Assembly: GCA_041399205.1 (NCBI GenBank)
Contig: JAWKTK010000025.1
Span: forward strand, 62,001-126,000
Direction of reading: 5' to 3'
DNA length: 64,000 bases
From: JAGQOZ01 sp041399205
Lineage (GTDB): Bacteria > Planctomycetota > Planctomycetia > Pirellulales > Pirellulaceae
Shown here in pieces: positions 38,130 to 47,275 of the stretch (position 1 is its first letter; the number at the start of each line of letters is the position of its first letter). The position numbers and the translations under genes were made by a program. Under the pieces are notes generated by a model. The model did not search any database. It was not told where the DNA came from and was given only the letters and a program-made list of their open reading frames with translations.

Positions 38130-38309
38130 CGATTCATCTCCTACAACAGAGGCTTGCCGCAACTATTGATTAAACACGAAACTACCATACACGAAAAATC
38201 GCATCGTGTCAGCAAAAATCCGTGATTCGGTTCGGTATCAATAGGACAGGTCGAATCGCCCAGTCGGACGAATATAATGAAACTGTTTCGTTGACTGAGG
38301 AAAGAAAAA

Positions 38310-41300
38310 GTGAACCGTCCCACGTATTCGCGACACACGCTGCCCATCGAATTGGTGCGTCGAATTGACCAGCTTTGTGATCAGTTCGAATCAAAATGGC
38401 AACCGGAACGCGTCGAGCTGATTACGGATTTTCTGCAACAGGTTCCCAGTGAACAGCAGCCATTCCTGTTTGGCGAATTGCTGCGCCTTGAAGTTGCCTT
38501 GAAGTTAGACCAGGGTCTTGCCGCGGACGCGATGGGCTATATCAGTCGGTTTCCGCAATTTACTGCCGCCATTAGGCAGTGCTGTGTTGCTTCGAGTGGT
38601 CGCGGTGCCGCGTCCGATGAAGAATTGGCGGGCAAGTTGGAAGTTGTCGCAAATCCTGAGAAAGATGTCGGTTGTGAAATCGGCCGCTATCAAATTGAAC
38701 GGCTGATCGGACATGGAGGCCAGGGCCGAGTCTACTTGGCTCGTGACCCGCTGCTAAACCGGCAGGTTGCGCTGAAGCAGCCCCTTTCCTATGCCTTTGA
38801 AACGCAAGAGCAGCGAGACGCGTTTCTGACGGAGGCCAGGACGTTAGCTTCGCTGGATCATCTTCATATTGTTCCTGTGTTTGACTGTGGCGTGGATCCG
38901 GATGGAGTTCCGTTTGTCGTTTCGAAACTGGTTGACGGAGACAGTTTGGGACAACTCCTGGAAGATTGTCAGTTCGAAACGGCGGATGCGGTTGAACTGG
39001 CGGCCAACATTGCCGACGCATTGCATTATGCTCACCGCCAAAAAATGGTTCATCGCGACGTCAAGCCGGGAAATATCTTGATAGACCAAGCGGGCGTGGC
39101 GTATTTGACGGACTTTGGTTTGGTTCTCACAAATGATGGTTATGGTGTTTCCGGTAGTTTTGCAGGCACACCCGCGTACATGAGTCCCGAGCAAGCTCGC
39201 GGTGAAGGACACTTGGTTGACGGACGGTCCGACGTGTTTAGCCTGGGCGTGGTTCTGTACGAAATGCTCACCGGCGAACGTCCATTCGTCGGTCCGAATT
39301 GGCTGGATGTGATTGATCGAATTATTCGCTTGCCAGTGCGACCTCCAAGACAATTGAACGATCGGATTCCTCGCGAATTAGAACGTATCGTCTTGCGAGC
39401 GTTAGAGAAAAACGTGCAAGACCGATATCTTACCGCGGCTGATATGGCAGACGAGTTGCGAATGTTGCTTGCGGAAAACGCTGTTTCGACACAGCACCTT
39501 GCCACTTCCCGACCAACGGCTGATCGCCGGAATGCCATTGTTCCGCCAGGGTTGCGTTCATTCGGTTTTCAGGACGCAGATTTTTTTCTGCCGTTGTTGA
39601 GTGGCCCCAAGGACGGGCACGGGATTCCAGATTCGGTGCGTTTCTGGAAATCTCGGATTGATAGTCTACAGCGAGACTCCGCGTTTCGGACTGGCTTGAT
39701 TTACGGGCCGTCCGGCTGCGGAAAGTCATCGTTCGTCAAAGCCGGCTTGATTCCTCGTTTGGCAAACCATGTTTTGCCGGTGTTCCTGGAAGCATCCGCA
39801 AACGGTACCGAGTCACAATTGGCTGAGCAGTTGGCCAGGCTCACGCATGGCGCCCCAGTTGATCATACGGCGAATCTTCCAACGCTGGTTGCGACGCTAC
39901 GCCGACAAATGGCGGATACTGGACAGAAGTGTGTGATCTTCTTAGACCAATTCGAACAATGGCTGTTTGGCCACGATTGGGACGCCGACGCGATACTGTC
40001 GGATTCGCTCAGGCAGTGCGATGGAGCCCACGTTCAATGTGTCTTACTGGTGCGAGACGACTTTTGGAGCGATGTCAGCCGATTTGCCAAGCAGCTAGAT
40101 GTTAAGTTTGTAGAAAATCAGAACAGCCGTATGCTGGACTTGTTAGATGTTCGGCACGCACAACAGGTTTTGACCTGGTTTGGGCAAGCGTGGGGATGTC
40201 TCCCAGATCATGACACGGAATTGACACCGGAACAGCGCGAATTCATTCGGTTGGCGGTACAGAGCATTGCAACGCAAAATCGAATCGTCTGTGTGCGTTT
40301 GGCGTTGTTTGCTGAAATGATTCGCGGAGAAGCATGGCATCCAAAAACAATGGAGCAAATCGGCGGTACCGAAGGTGTGGGCACGCAATTTTTAGATTCC
40401 TTGTTCTGCAATTCGCACGCACCCTATGAACATCGCTTGCATGCTGACGCGGCGGAACGTGTTCTTGCCCAGTTGATTCCCAATGAAGAAGTGGAAATCA
40501 AACGTCCATCGGTCTCCGAAGCGGCATTGCAAGTTGCTTCGGGCTACGCCGATCGGCCGGCGCAGTTTGAAGATTTGATTCGAATCTTGGATCAGGAGAC
40601 TCGGCTGATCACGCCAGTCGCTGCGTTGGGACTGGAAAACGATTCGCCCACTGGCGGCAAATCCGATCGACGATTTCAACTGACTCACGACTATTTAGTG
40701 CCATCCTTGCGAACCTGGATTGACCGCAATCAGCGATCTACGCCTGCCGGACAAGCTCGTCTGTTGCTGCGCGATCGAACCAAACAATGGCAACATCGTC
40801 GCGACACAAGGTTGCTGCCGTCCCTAGGCGAAATTGTGCGCATACGGCGTTGGACCAGAAAAGCGGATTGGTCTGCGGCGCAAGCCGATTTGATGCGTCA
40901 AGCCAGCTTGCGATTGGGAGTGCGACTTTTGGGCGCTATCGGAGTTGCGGCGTTGATCGTGGCGACCTTGACCATGGTAATGATCCATCGCCAACGGAAT
41001 GCACGACTGCAAGTGGAATCGGTGGTACATTCCGATTGGAATGCGCTGCCGAACACCATTGGGCAACTGGATCTTCGTAATCGTAGAATTGATGCGGAAC
41101 TGCGTCGAGTAATGGTGGAAGGCGATCGCGACGAGCGTTTGCGAGCGTCGTTGGCGCTGCTGCCAAACGACGCTGGGCAAGCCGAGTTTTTGTTTCAACA
41201 GTGTTTTGAAATTTCACCGCAGGAATTAGGTGTCGTTCGTACCGTTCTCGGTGATTCGCTCAAACAGCGAGTTCCCGAGTTGCAGGCGATCTTACGCGAC

Positions 41301-41732
41301 ACCACTCAGGCAGCCGACCGTCGGTTTCGAGCCGGTGTGCTATTGGCCGCCGACGGCACGAATGTAAATCACGCAAACGATGAGGATTTGACTGCCAACG
41401 CTGAGTTTCTGGCGGTTCGTCTGATAAGCGAATGCGAGCGAAACCCGCAGCAAACCGCGGATTGGCTTTCTCTGTGGCAGCCAGCTGGGCGTATCTTAGC
41501 GGATGAACTTTTTCAACTTGCGACGGACGAATCGGTCACTTCGGCTGAGCGGCAATGGGCCACCGTGGCGACATGTCAATTCGCAACGGCTCGGCCAGAA
41601 TTGCTGGTAAAGCTGCTGACGCAATGTGACCTGCCTTCGTTCGAACTATGTTTTCAGGCGGTTGCAAATAGTGACGCCGCCAAAAATCTCTGGTCCAGCA
41701 GTCTGGCGAAGACCTGCCGTTCCAACAGGTGA
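38310..41732 (+). CDS. Ser/Thr protein kinase fused to a P-loop (STAND-like) NTPase
   Basis: A 1140-residue protein starting at GTG with GAGGAAAG upstream and a TATAAT at 38273-38278. Residues 125-390 are a Hanks-type kinase: glycine loop 'LIGHGGQGRVYLARD', lysine in VALKQP, 'VHRDVKPGNILIDQ', 'LTDFGLV' and 'AYMSPEQARGE'. From about residue 420 comes a conflict-type NTPase: 'FWKSRIDSLQ', Walker A 'YGPSGCGKSSFVKAGLIPRL' near 467 and Walker B 'KCVIFLDQFEQWL' near 541. A membrane helix follows near 872-892 ('LGAIGVAALIVATLTMVMIH'), then an extracytoplasmic HEAT-like region. It runs out of frame at about 41682-41720, and the natural continuation is the FGE-like gene at 41729. Likely a membrane signalling or regulatory kinase. 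Confidence 0.88.
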   Translation: MNRPTYSRHTLPIELVRRIDQLCDQFESKWQPERVELITDFLQQVPSEQQPFLFGELLRLEVALKLDQGLAADAMGYISRFPQFTAAIRQCCVASSGRGAASDEELAGKLEVVANPEKDVGCEIGRYQIERLIGHGGQGRVYLARDPLLNRQVALKQPLSYAFETQEQRDAFLTEARTLASLDHLHIVPVFDCGVDPDGVPFVVSKLVDGDSLGQLLEDCQFETADAVELAANIADALHYAHRQKMVHRDVKPGNILIDQAGVAYLTDFGLVLTNDGYGVSGSFAGTPAYMSPEQARGEGHLVDGRSDVFSLGVVLYEMLTGERPFVGPNWLDVIDRIIRLPVRPPRQLNDRIPRELERIVLRALEKNVQDRYLTAADMADELRMLLAENAVSTQHLATSRPTADRRNAIVPPGLRSFGFQDADFFLPLLSGPKDGHGIPDSVRFWKSRIDSLQRDSAFRTGLIYGPSGCGKSSFVKAGLIPRLANHVLPVFLEASANGTESQLAEQLARLTHGAPVDHTANLPTLVATLRRQMADTGQKCVIFLDQFEQWLFGHDWDADAILSDSLRQCDGAHVQCVLLVRDDFWSDVSRFAKQLDVKFVENQNSRMLDLLDVRHAQQVLTWFGQAWGCLPDHDTELTPEQREFIRLAVQSIATQNRIVCVRLALFAEMIRGEAWHPKTMEQIGGTEGVGTQFLDSLFCNSHAPYEHRLHADAAERVLAQLIPNEEVEIKRPSVSEAALQVASGYADRPAQFEDLIRILDQETRLITPVAALGLENDSPTGGKSDRRFQLTHDYLVPSLRTWIDRNQRSTPAGQARLLLRDRTKQWQHRRDTRLLPSLGEIVRIRRWTRKADWSAAQADLMRQASLRLGVRLLGAIGVAALIVATLTMVMIHRQRNARLQVESVVHSDWNALPNTIGQLDLRNRRIDAELRRVMVEGDRDERLRASLALLPNDAGQAEFLFQQCFEISPQELGVVRTVLGDSLKQRVPELQAILRDTTQAADRRFRAGVLLAADGTNVNHANDEDLTANAEFLAVRLISECERNPQQTADWLSLWQPAGRILADELFQLATDESVTSAERQWATVATCQFATARPELLVKLLTQCDLPSFELCFQAVANSDAAKNLWSSSLAKTCRSNR

Positions 41733-42919
41733 ATCGTTTGGTCTGTGCTGCGTTGCGAATCGAAGATGCGGACGCAGCTTGGCAACGGTTTTCCGGCAAT
41801 CAACAAAACGACCTGCGGACCGAATTTGCGCTAACGTGCCGCGAATGTGGAATCGAACTTCCCGTGTTGGCGAATCGCTTGGCGATGGAAACCGATCAGG
41901 ACCGCATTCGCATGTTGCTTAGCGCGATGGGACGCTTCGAATGTCCCGATGACGACGTGGTTCGACGTATCGGACAGCGGTTTTTGTCGGCGCCGGACGC
42001 AGGGCACCGCGCTATGGCGGAATGGCTGTTGCGAAAGTGGAATCGTTGGAATGTTACTGAAAATTCCGCCATTTCGGCAAATGCCGACAACCAGCGTAAC
42101 TGGTTTGTCGCGCCTTCCGGTTTCACGATGGTCCTGCTTGGGCCGGCCACGGTCGAGATGGGTTCGCCGGAAGGCGATGTGGAACGCTTGCCGCGAGAAG
42201 TACATTACCAATCGGAAATCGCTTATCGATTCGCGATTGCAGATCGTGAAACGTCTGTCTCGCAGTTTGAAACGTTTCTGAAGCAACGCTACGGCAATTC
42301 TTTTCGCGACCGCTATGCTAACTTCGCGCCGACCGACGATTGCGCTCGCACACACGTTTCATGGTACTTGGCGGCAGAATATTGCAACTGGCTAAGCGAA
42401 CAAGAAAACATCGCACAAGACCAATGGTGTTACGCACCGAATTCCGACAACCGGTATGCGGACGGAATGCAGATGATGAACGATGTGGACCGCCGTACCG
42501 GCTATCGGTTACCGACCGAGGTCGAATGGGAGTATGCGGCGCGCGCGAACTCGATCAACAGCCGATTTTTTGGGCGTGATGCGCAACAATTGCCACACTT
42601 TGCCTGGTACGCGGTCAACGCGAACGGACGTTGTTGGCCGGGAGCGCAGCGTCGTCCCAATTCGTTTGGCATGTTTGATATGCTCGGAAACCTCTGGGAA
42701 TGGTGTCATGATCCGATGACGGACCATCCCGAGCGGTTTGCTTCTTCGGCCGTCATTCCCGCGACCGCAACCGTTTTGGATTCGCAGGATCGAATAAGTA
42801 AAGGTGGTTCGTTCGCGACGCCAGCTTTGTATTTGCGAACCGCAGTGCGCAATCCCGATCCGCCTACTAAATTCAATGCGAATTACGGTTTTCGCATCGC
42901 TAGAACCGTCATTGATTAG
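41729..42919 (+). CDS. FGE/SUMF1-like sulfatase-modifying domain, probably the C-terminus of the upstream kinase
   Basis: A 396-codon frame; the first 100 residues continue the helical repeats of the kinase protein, then an FGE-sulfatase (SUMF1) domain from about residue 125: 'FTMVLLGPATVEMGSPEGDV', 'RETSVSQFETFLKQRYGNSF', 'HVSWYLAAEYCNWLSEQENI', 'GYRLPTEVEWEYAARANSIN', 'FGMFDMLGNLWEWCHDPMTD' and the end 'NYGFRIARTV'. The GTG at 41729 is probably not a start: the frame is open upstream to 41675 and one extra A in the A5 run at 41682-41686 joins it to the kinase (giving AAKKSLVQQSGEDLPFQQVN). The usual catalytic Cys near the GFR end is absent (GFRIA), so it may bind rather than convert. Confidence 0.82.
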   Translation: MNRLVCAALRIEDADAAWQRFSGNQQNDLRTEFALTCRECGIELPVLANRLAMETDQDRIRMLLSAMGRFECPDDDVVRRIGQRFLSAPDAGHRAMAEWLLRKWNRWNVTENSAISANADNQRNWFVAPSGFTMVLLGPATVEMGSPEGDVERLPREVHYQSEIAYRFAIADRETSVSQFETFLKQRYGNSFRDRYANFAPTDDCARTHVSWYLAAEYCNWLSEQENIAQDQWCYAPNSDNRYADGMQMMNDVDRRTGYRLPTEVEWEYAARANSINSRFFGRDAQQLPHFAWYAVNANGRCWPGAQRRPNSFGMFDMLGNLWEWCHDPMTDHPERFASSAVIPATATVLDSQDRISKGGSFATPALYLRTAVRNPDPPTKFNANYGFRIARTVID

Positions 42920-43143
42920 GTCCGTTGCGGGCGACATGATTTGCAGCCAGCGACATGTTATTTGCCTACCAACTTTCGTCGCACTCGGCCCAGTTGACCA
43001 GCGCCGGATCGGCGCCGGTTGGAAATTCATTCGGATTCTTCGAAAAAAGTTGTCGGGCAACGTCGTTCTTTTTCCATTGCCTTAATGAACACGGTGAATG
43101 GTTGCCGGGTCAAGACAGGGCTTTTCCGCGAAGGAGAATCACG

Positions 43144-45261
43144 ATGCGACTACGTAAATGGTCATTTGTATTGGTAGTACTAGGTATGCTTCAGCCGAAT
43201 TGGGTATGCGGACAGCGAACGTCGGATTATCGAGTGCGACATAATTACCGCACCAATTTGAATGCGAACCAAGCGATCCGCGGACAGTGGAGGTATTCCC
43301 TGAAAGACACGGCGTACAGCCGATCTGGTGGCTGGGTGCGTCGCAACGAACGCGACATTGTCGGCCCGTTTCAAGGGAACTTTGCCCAAGCAGAAACGTT
43401 AACCGCCACCAGCGGCGGCGCGTCGGCAACGTCCAACGCCAGCGTTAACTTCGGGCAGAACGGTGGGTGGCACCAGGTGGATGGCGTGGCGTCGATCGGT
43501 GGCGATGGCCGATATGCTCGAGCGTTCAGTTCGTCCGCTCTGGCTATCAACACTGGAACTCGACGCGCCAACGGGCAAATTCGATGGCAACCCAACTGGC
43601 GAATTGACCGCATTTCGGGTTCGCGCCGCGTGAACCGAGACCCGGTAGAAATCGTCGTCACGGATCTGGACAACGGCAATCAGGTGCGTGATACACTGTT
43701 CGACCTGCATGTCGATATTGGTGAAGGTGGCAGCGGATATTGGGAAAACGGGATGCTTAGTTTACGAGGCATGGACGGGACATTCCGAGTGGACATTGGT
43801 GGACAGTATTTGACGTCAAAGCCAGGAACGATGCTGCTGGAATATAACGCTCTGGGCGTGGTCACTCGGTCATTTGATTCCGGTGTCTTTGACGGACTCT
43901 TGCCAGCGGTTGGCGAATTGGCTCATCTGGATATGGACGTCAGTCAATACGTTGGCGATGCGCAAGGGAACATTGATCTCGATTACGACTTCAACATGCA
44001 AGGCAATCTAGACCTAACAGCCAACATGACCGGCGACGGTGTCGCCGATCTTACTGCGGGAGGCGGATACTTGGTGCAAGACTTCAGTCACGTGAATATT
44101 TGGGAAAACCCCAAGGTGCTGTTCGGCACGCCTTTTATGGTGAATAGCGAACGACGGGCGGCCGAGTACATTGTCCCGGATTCGGAAGAAGATCCCTATT
44201 CGGGGTTCTTGCGAATGGGTGTCGATAACGATCAACCGATGCAAATGGTTACCTTCGATGCTGCATCGGATCGCATGGGCGAACATGTCCATAGTTCGTT
44301 CGACTTTCGACTGCAAGACGAAACCATTCCCGGGCAACGGCCTGAAGATGGCTTAGCCTACTTGCTGCTACCCACAGACGTTTATGGCGAACAGGGCATT
44401 GACGAAACGCTGTTAGGTCCGGACTTTTCGGCCGAACATCCCACAGCGTTGGGCGGACTCGGCCTGGGATTGCAACCGTTCGGAAACCAGAACCAGCAAG
44501 GTGCTATCGTGACGTTGGCCTGGGACGGTCAACCGATTGCTCGGTCTCAGTTCCTGCCACAAGATCCTGCCTTTGGAAATCTGTCTGATTGGAACCAAGC
44601 GTTGATTGATGTCCAACGAGTCGACGATGGCGGGTTGGTCAACATTGCTTTGGCTGGACCTGATGGCCAGCCGATACCGCTGCTGGACCCCATATTTATT
44701 CCAGGTATGTCATTGGATGGCGCTTTTCGCCCGGCATTCACGACTCAGGCAATGGCCGGTTTGGCGCTGCGAGACATCGACAATTTGGTGTTGGACTACG
44801 GACTGTCTCTGCTGGGTGACTTTAATCACGACGGAATGTTTGACGTTCAGGACATCAATCGCTTGGCCGAAGCCATCGCGTTTGGCGCTTCCGACCTGAA
44901 TTTGGATCTCACTGGCGATAGTGCGGTTGATCAACAAGACCTGACGGCGTGGGTCAAGGATATCCAAGGAACATGGTTTGGCGATAGCGATCTGAGTGGA
45001 GCGTTTGATTCGACGGACTTGGTGCGAGTTTTCCAAGCGGCTAAGTATGAAACAGGTGAAGCGGCGTTGTGGAGCGAAGGAGATTGGAATGCTGATGGAT
45101 TGTTTGACACCAGCGACATGATCTTGGCATTTCAGGATGGCGGATTCGAACGAACTGTCGGTGCATCGGTCCGAACAGCGGCTGTTCCCGAACCGAATTC
45201 AACCGTATTGGCGGTCATCGCGTTACTCGGCCTATCGCTCACACGACGAAGATTCGGCTAA
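43144..45261 (+). CDS. Large PEP-CTERM protein with four calcium loops
   Basis: A 705-residue secreted protein; start set by AAGGAGA about 7 bases before ATG 43144, although the frame is open upstream to 42955. Signal peptide: MRLRKWSFVLVVLGMLQPNW then VCGQ. The body is beta-rich with no family I recognise ('ETLTATSGGASATSNASVNF', 'LDLTANMTGDGVADLTAGGG'). From about residue 555: 'LLGDFNHDGMFDVQDINRL', 'DLTGDSAVDQQDLTAWVKDI', 'GDSDLSGAFDSTDLVRVFQA', 'EGDWNADGLFDTSDMILAFQ' are four dockerin-type calcium loops shared with other window proteins. It ends VPEPNSTVLAVIALLGLSLT then RRRFG, a PEP-CTERM signal. Confidence 0.85.
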   Translation: MRLRKWSFVLVVLGMLQPNWVCGQRTSDYRVRHNYRTNLNANQAIRGQWRYSLKDTAYSRSGGWVRRNERDIVGPFQGNFAQAETLTATSGGASATSNASVNFGQNGGWHQVDGVASIGGDGRYARAFSSSALAINTGTRRANGQIRWQPNWRIDRISGSRRVNRDPVEIVVTDLDNGNQVRDTLFDLHVDIGEGGSGYWENGMLSLRGMDGTFRVDIGGQYLTSKPGTMLLEYNALGVVTRSFDSGVFDGLLPAVGELAHLDMDVSQYVGDAQGNIDLDYDFNMQGNLDLTANMTGDGVADLTAGGGYLVQDFSHVNIWENPKVLFGTPFMVNSERRAAEYIVPDSEEDPYSGFLRMGVDNDQPMQMVTFDAASDRMGEHVHSSFDFRLQDETIPGQRPEDGLAYLLLPTDVYGEQGIDETLLGPDFSAEHPTALGGLGLGLQPFGNQNQQGAIVTLAWDGQPIARSQFLPQDPAFGNLSDWNQALIDVQRVDDGGLVNIALAGPDGQPIPLLDPIFIPGMSLDGAFRPAFTTQAMAGLALRDIDNLVLDYGLSLLGDFNHDGMFDVQDINRLAEAIAFGASDLNLDLTGDSAVDQQDLTAWVKDIQGTWFGDSDLSGAFDSTDLVRVFQAAKYETGEAALWSEGDWNADGLFDTSDMILAFQDGGFERTVGASVRTAAVPEPNSTVLAVIALLGLSLTRRRFG

Positions 45262-45418
45262 TTGTCTGAACGTTGTCTAAATCGATACGAACTTGCTTGC
45301 CGCACACCGGCGTCACATTCGCACAGTCGAAGTGGCGTCGGTGCTTTTCGTGGAGATGACAATGCAGTAGGCTGTTCAACTTCCCAGGCACAGCACGCTA
45401 ACCCGGCGAGACAACAAA

Positions 45419-46338
45419 ATGAACCGCTTCCTTCGAAATATGGCGATCTTGTTCGCGACGTTATTGGTAAGTGCAAATTCGTTCGCGCAGAACGAGGACA
45501 CGACGGATGTTTCATTACATGTGGAGCATGGGTTTGTCGAATCGGACGGAGTGAAACTGCATTACGTCACGCAAGGTGAAGGACCGCTGTTGGTGTTACT
45601 GCACGGCTTTCCCGATTTTTGGTACACCTGGCGAAAGCAGATTCCTGAATTGGCTCAGCGGTTTCAAGTGGTGGCGGTGGACCTGCGAGGCTACAACCAG
45701 AGTGACCAACCTGATGGTGTCGAGAATTACACGGTTCCAAAATTGGTGGCGGACGTGAAGGCGGTGGTGACTCATTTTGAAAAGCCGCACGCGGTGATTG
45801 TGGGACATGATTGGGGAGGCATGATCGCGTGGTCGTTTGCCATGCAGCATCCGGAATTGACTCAGCGGCTGATCATCTTGAACTTGCCCCACCCTGCCCC
45901 GCTCACTCGAGAATTAGCCAGCAACCCAGATCAGCAAGCGGCTTCGGCCTATGCGCGTCGTTTTCAAGAACCGGACGCGGCGGAAAAATTGACGGCGGAA
46001 GGTCTAGCATTTTGGGTGACCGATAAAGATGCGGAACCAAGTATATCGAAGCGTTTCGGCGGTCCTCGTTCGAAGCGATGTTGAACTATTACAAAGCGAA
46101 TTATCCTCGTCCGCCTTATCAAGCTGCGTCCGAATTTCCCAAAGTAAAATGCCCAGTGCTGATGATCCACGGACTCAAAGACACTGCTCTGCTACCCGGC
46201 GGTTTGAACGACACCTGGAACTTTCTGGAGAACGAATTCACTTTAGTCACCGTTCCCAACGCCGGTCACTTTGTACAACAAGACGCATCGGAATTGGTGA
46301 CGCAGCGCATGGTGAATTGGCTGCAGATGACGGAATAG
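45419..46338 (+). pseudogene. Exported alpha/beta hydrolase (epoxide-hydrolase-like), one frameshift
   Basis: Two frames make one protein of about 306 residues. A signal peptide (MNRFLRNMAILFATLLVSAN then SFAQ) precedes an alpha/beta hydrolase: oxyanion HGFPDFWYTWRKQI, 'VVAVDLRGYNQSDQP', and nucleophile elbow 'VIVGHDWGGMIAWSFA' with Asp as nucleophile, typical of epoxide hydrolases/haloalkane dehalogenases. The frame breaks near 46037: adding one C to CC restores 'DAEPKYIEAFRRSSFEAMLN' followed by 'YYKANYPRPPYQ', the cap domain of this family. The catalytic His is in 'TVPNAGHFVQQDA'. Substrate unknown. Confidence 0.82.
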
Positions 46339-46368
46339 GTTTGTTGGGGTTACGAGTGCCCACGGAAC

Positions 46369-47250
46369 TCAGTCCCATTCCAATTTTTCGGCGTCAAAGA
46401 TGGGGCCTTCCACGCAAGTGCGTTTGAAGTCCCAGGTGCCGTCGGGCATTTTGACTTTGGTGACGCAAGTAAAGCAAATGCCGATGCCGCAGGCCATCGG
46501 TGCTTCCAGCGAAACGAAGCAGCGGACGTTTTCCGCTTCGGCAATGTTCGCCACAGCGTGCATCATCGGTTCTGGGCCGCAGCAAAAGATTGCTCGCGAA
46601 TCAGCCGACGCCTCGGTCAGGACTTGCCGCAACGTTTCGGTGACCAAGCCGTGGTGTCCATGGCTGCCGTCATCCGTGCTGATTCGAACATCCATCCCCG
46701 CCCAGCGAAAATCGTCGATGCCGGCCAAATAGTCAGCGGTTCTCGCTCCATAGCAAAGCGTGACTCGGTTCGCGCTGCTTGTTTCGGTGACAGACAAACC
46801 ATAGGCTTGCTTGCCCAAGAACGATTTACCGGTCGCCAAAAACGGAGTTTGACCGATGCCGCCGGCCACCAAAATCAAATGTTCAACGTCCAGTTCTGGA
46901 AATCCGTTTCCTAGCGGTCCCCAAATATCCAATTGTTGTCCCGGTTGCATTTTGGCCATGGCGGAAGTCATCTTGCCGCCAACAAGGTACACGAATTCCA
47001 CGCAGTCTGCTGCGGCTGAATCATCATGCGACACCACGTCGTACAACGCGAACGCTCGACCCAACAGCGGATCATTTGCCCCAGAAATGCGAACCATCAA
47101 AAACTGTCCGGGGCGAATTCGCTGAGCGATTTCGCTGGATCGAATACGAATCTTGTACGTGTCTTTGGCTAACCGCTGATTCAGCAAAATGGCAACGGTT
47201 TGGTGTTGTAATTCATCCGCGTAGTACGGAGCATGACAAGGGTTTGTCAT
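46369..47250 (-). CDS. pyrK: Dihydroorotate dehydrogenase electron transfer subunit (PyrK-like)
   Basis: A 293-residue iron-sulfur flavoprotein. FAD-binding: 'RPGQFLMVRISGANDPLLGR'; NAD-binding: 'LDIWGPLGNGFPELDVEHLI' and 'LVAGGIGQTPFLATGKSFLG'; C-terminal [2Fe-2S] cysteines in 'APMACGIGICFTCVTKVKMP' and 'FKRTCVEGPIF'. It passes electrons from PyrD to NAD in pyrimidine synthesis. No pyrD neighbour is in the window. 25 bases separate it from the pseudouridine synthase gene upstream, so these are probably one transcript. Confidence 0.9.
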   Translation of the reverse strand: MTNPCHAPYYADELQHQTVAILLNQRLAKDTYKIRIRSSEIAQRIRPGQFLMVRISGANDPLLGRAFALYDVVSHDDSAAADCVEFVYLVGGKMTSAMAKMQPGQQLDIWGPLGNGFPELDVEHLILVAGGIGQTPFLATGKSFLGKQAYGLSVTETSSANRVTLCYGARTADYLAGIDDFRWAGMDVRISTDDGSHGHHGLVTETLRQVLTEASADSRAIFCCGPEPMMHAVANIAEAENVRCFVSLEAPMACGIGICFTCVTKVKMPDGTWDFKRTCVEGPIFDAEKLEWD

Positions 47251-47275
47251 AACTGCATTCCTTCACAAATTAGGA

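Noticed and set aside
41682..41732. Programmed -1 ribosomal frameshift joining the kinase and FGE-like frames
   Set aside because: The run is C AAA AAT, not a full X XXY YYZ slippery site, and five other breaks in the window have the same simple explanation of a lost base in a homopolymer.
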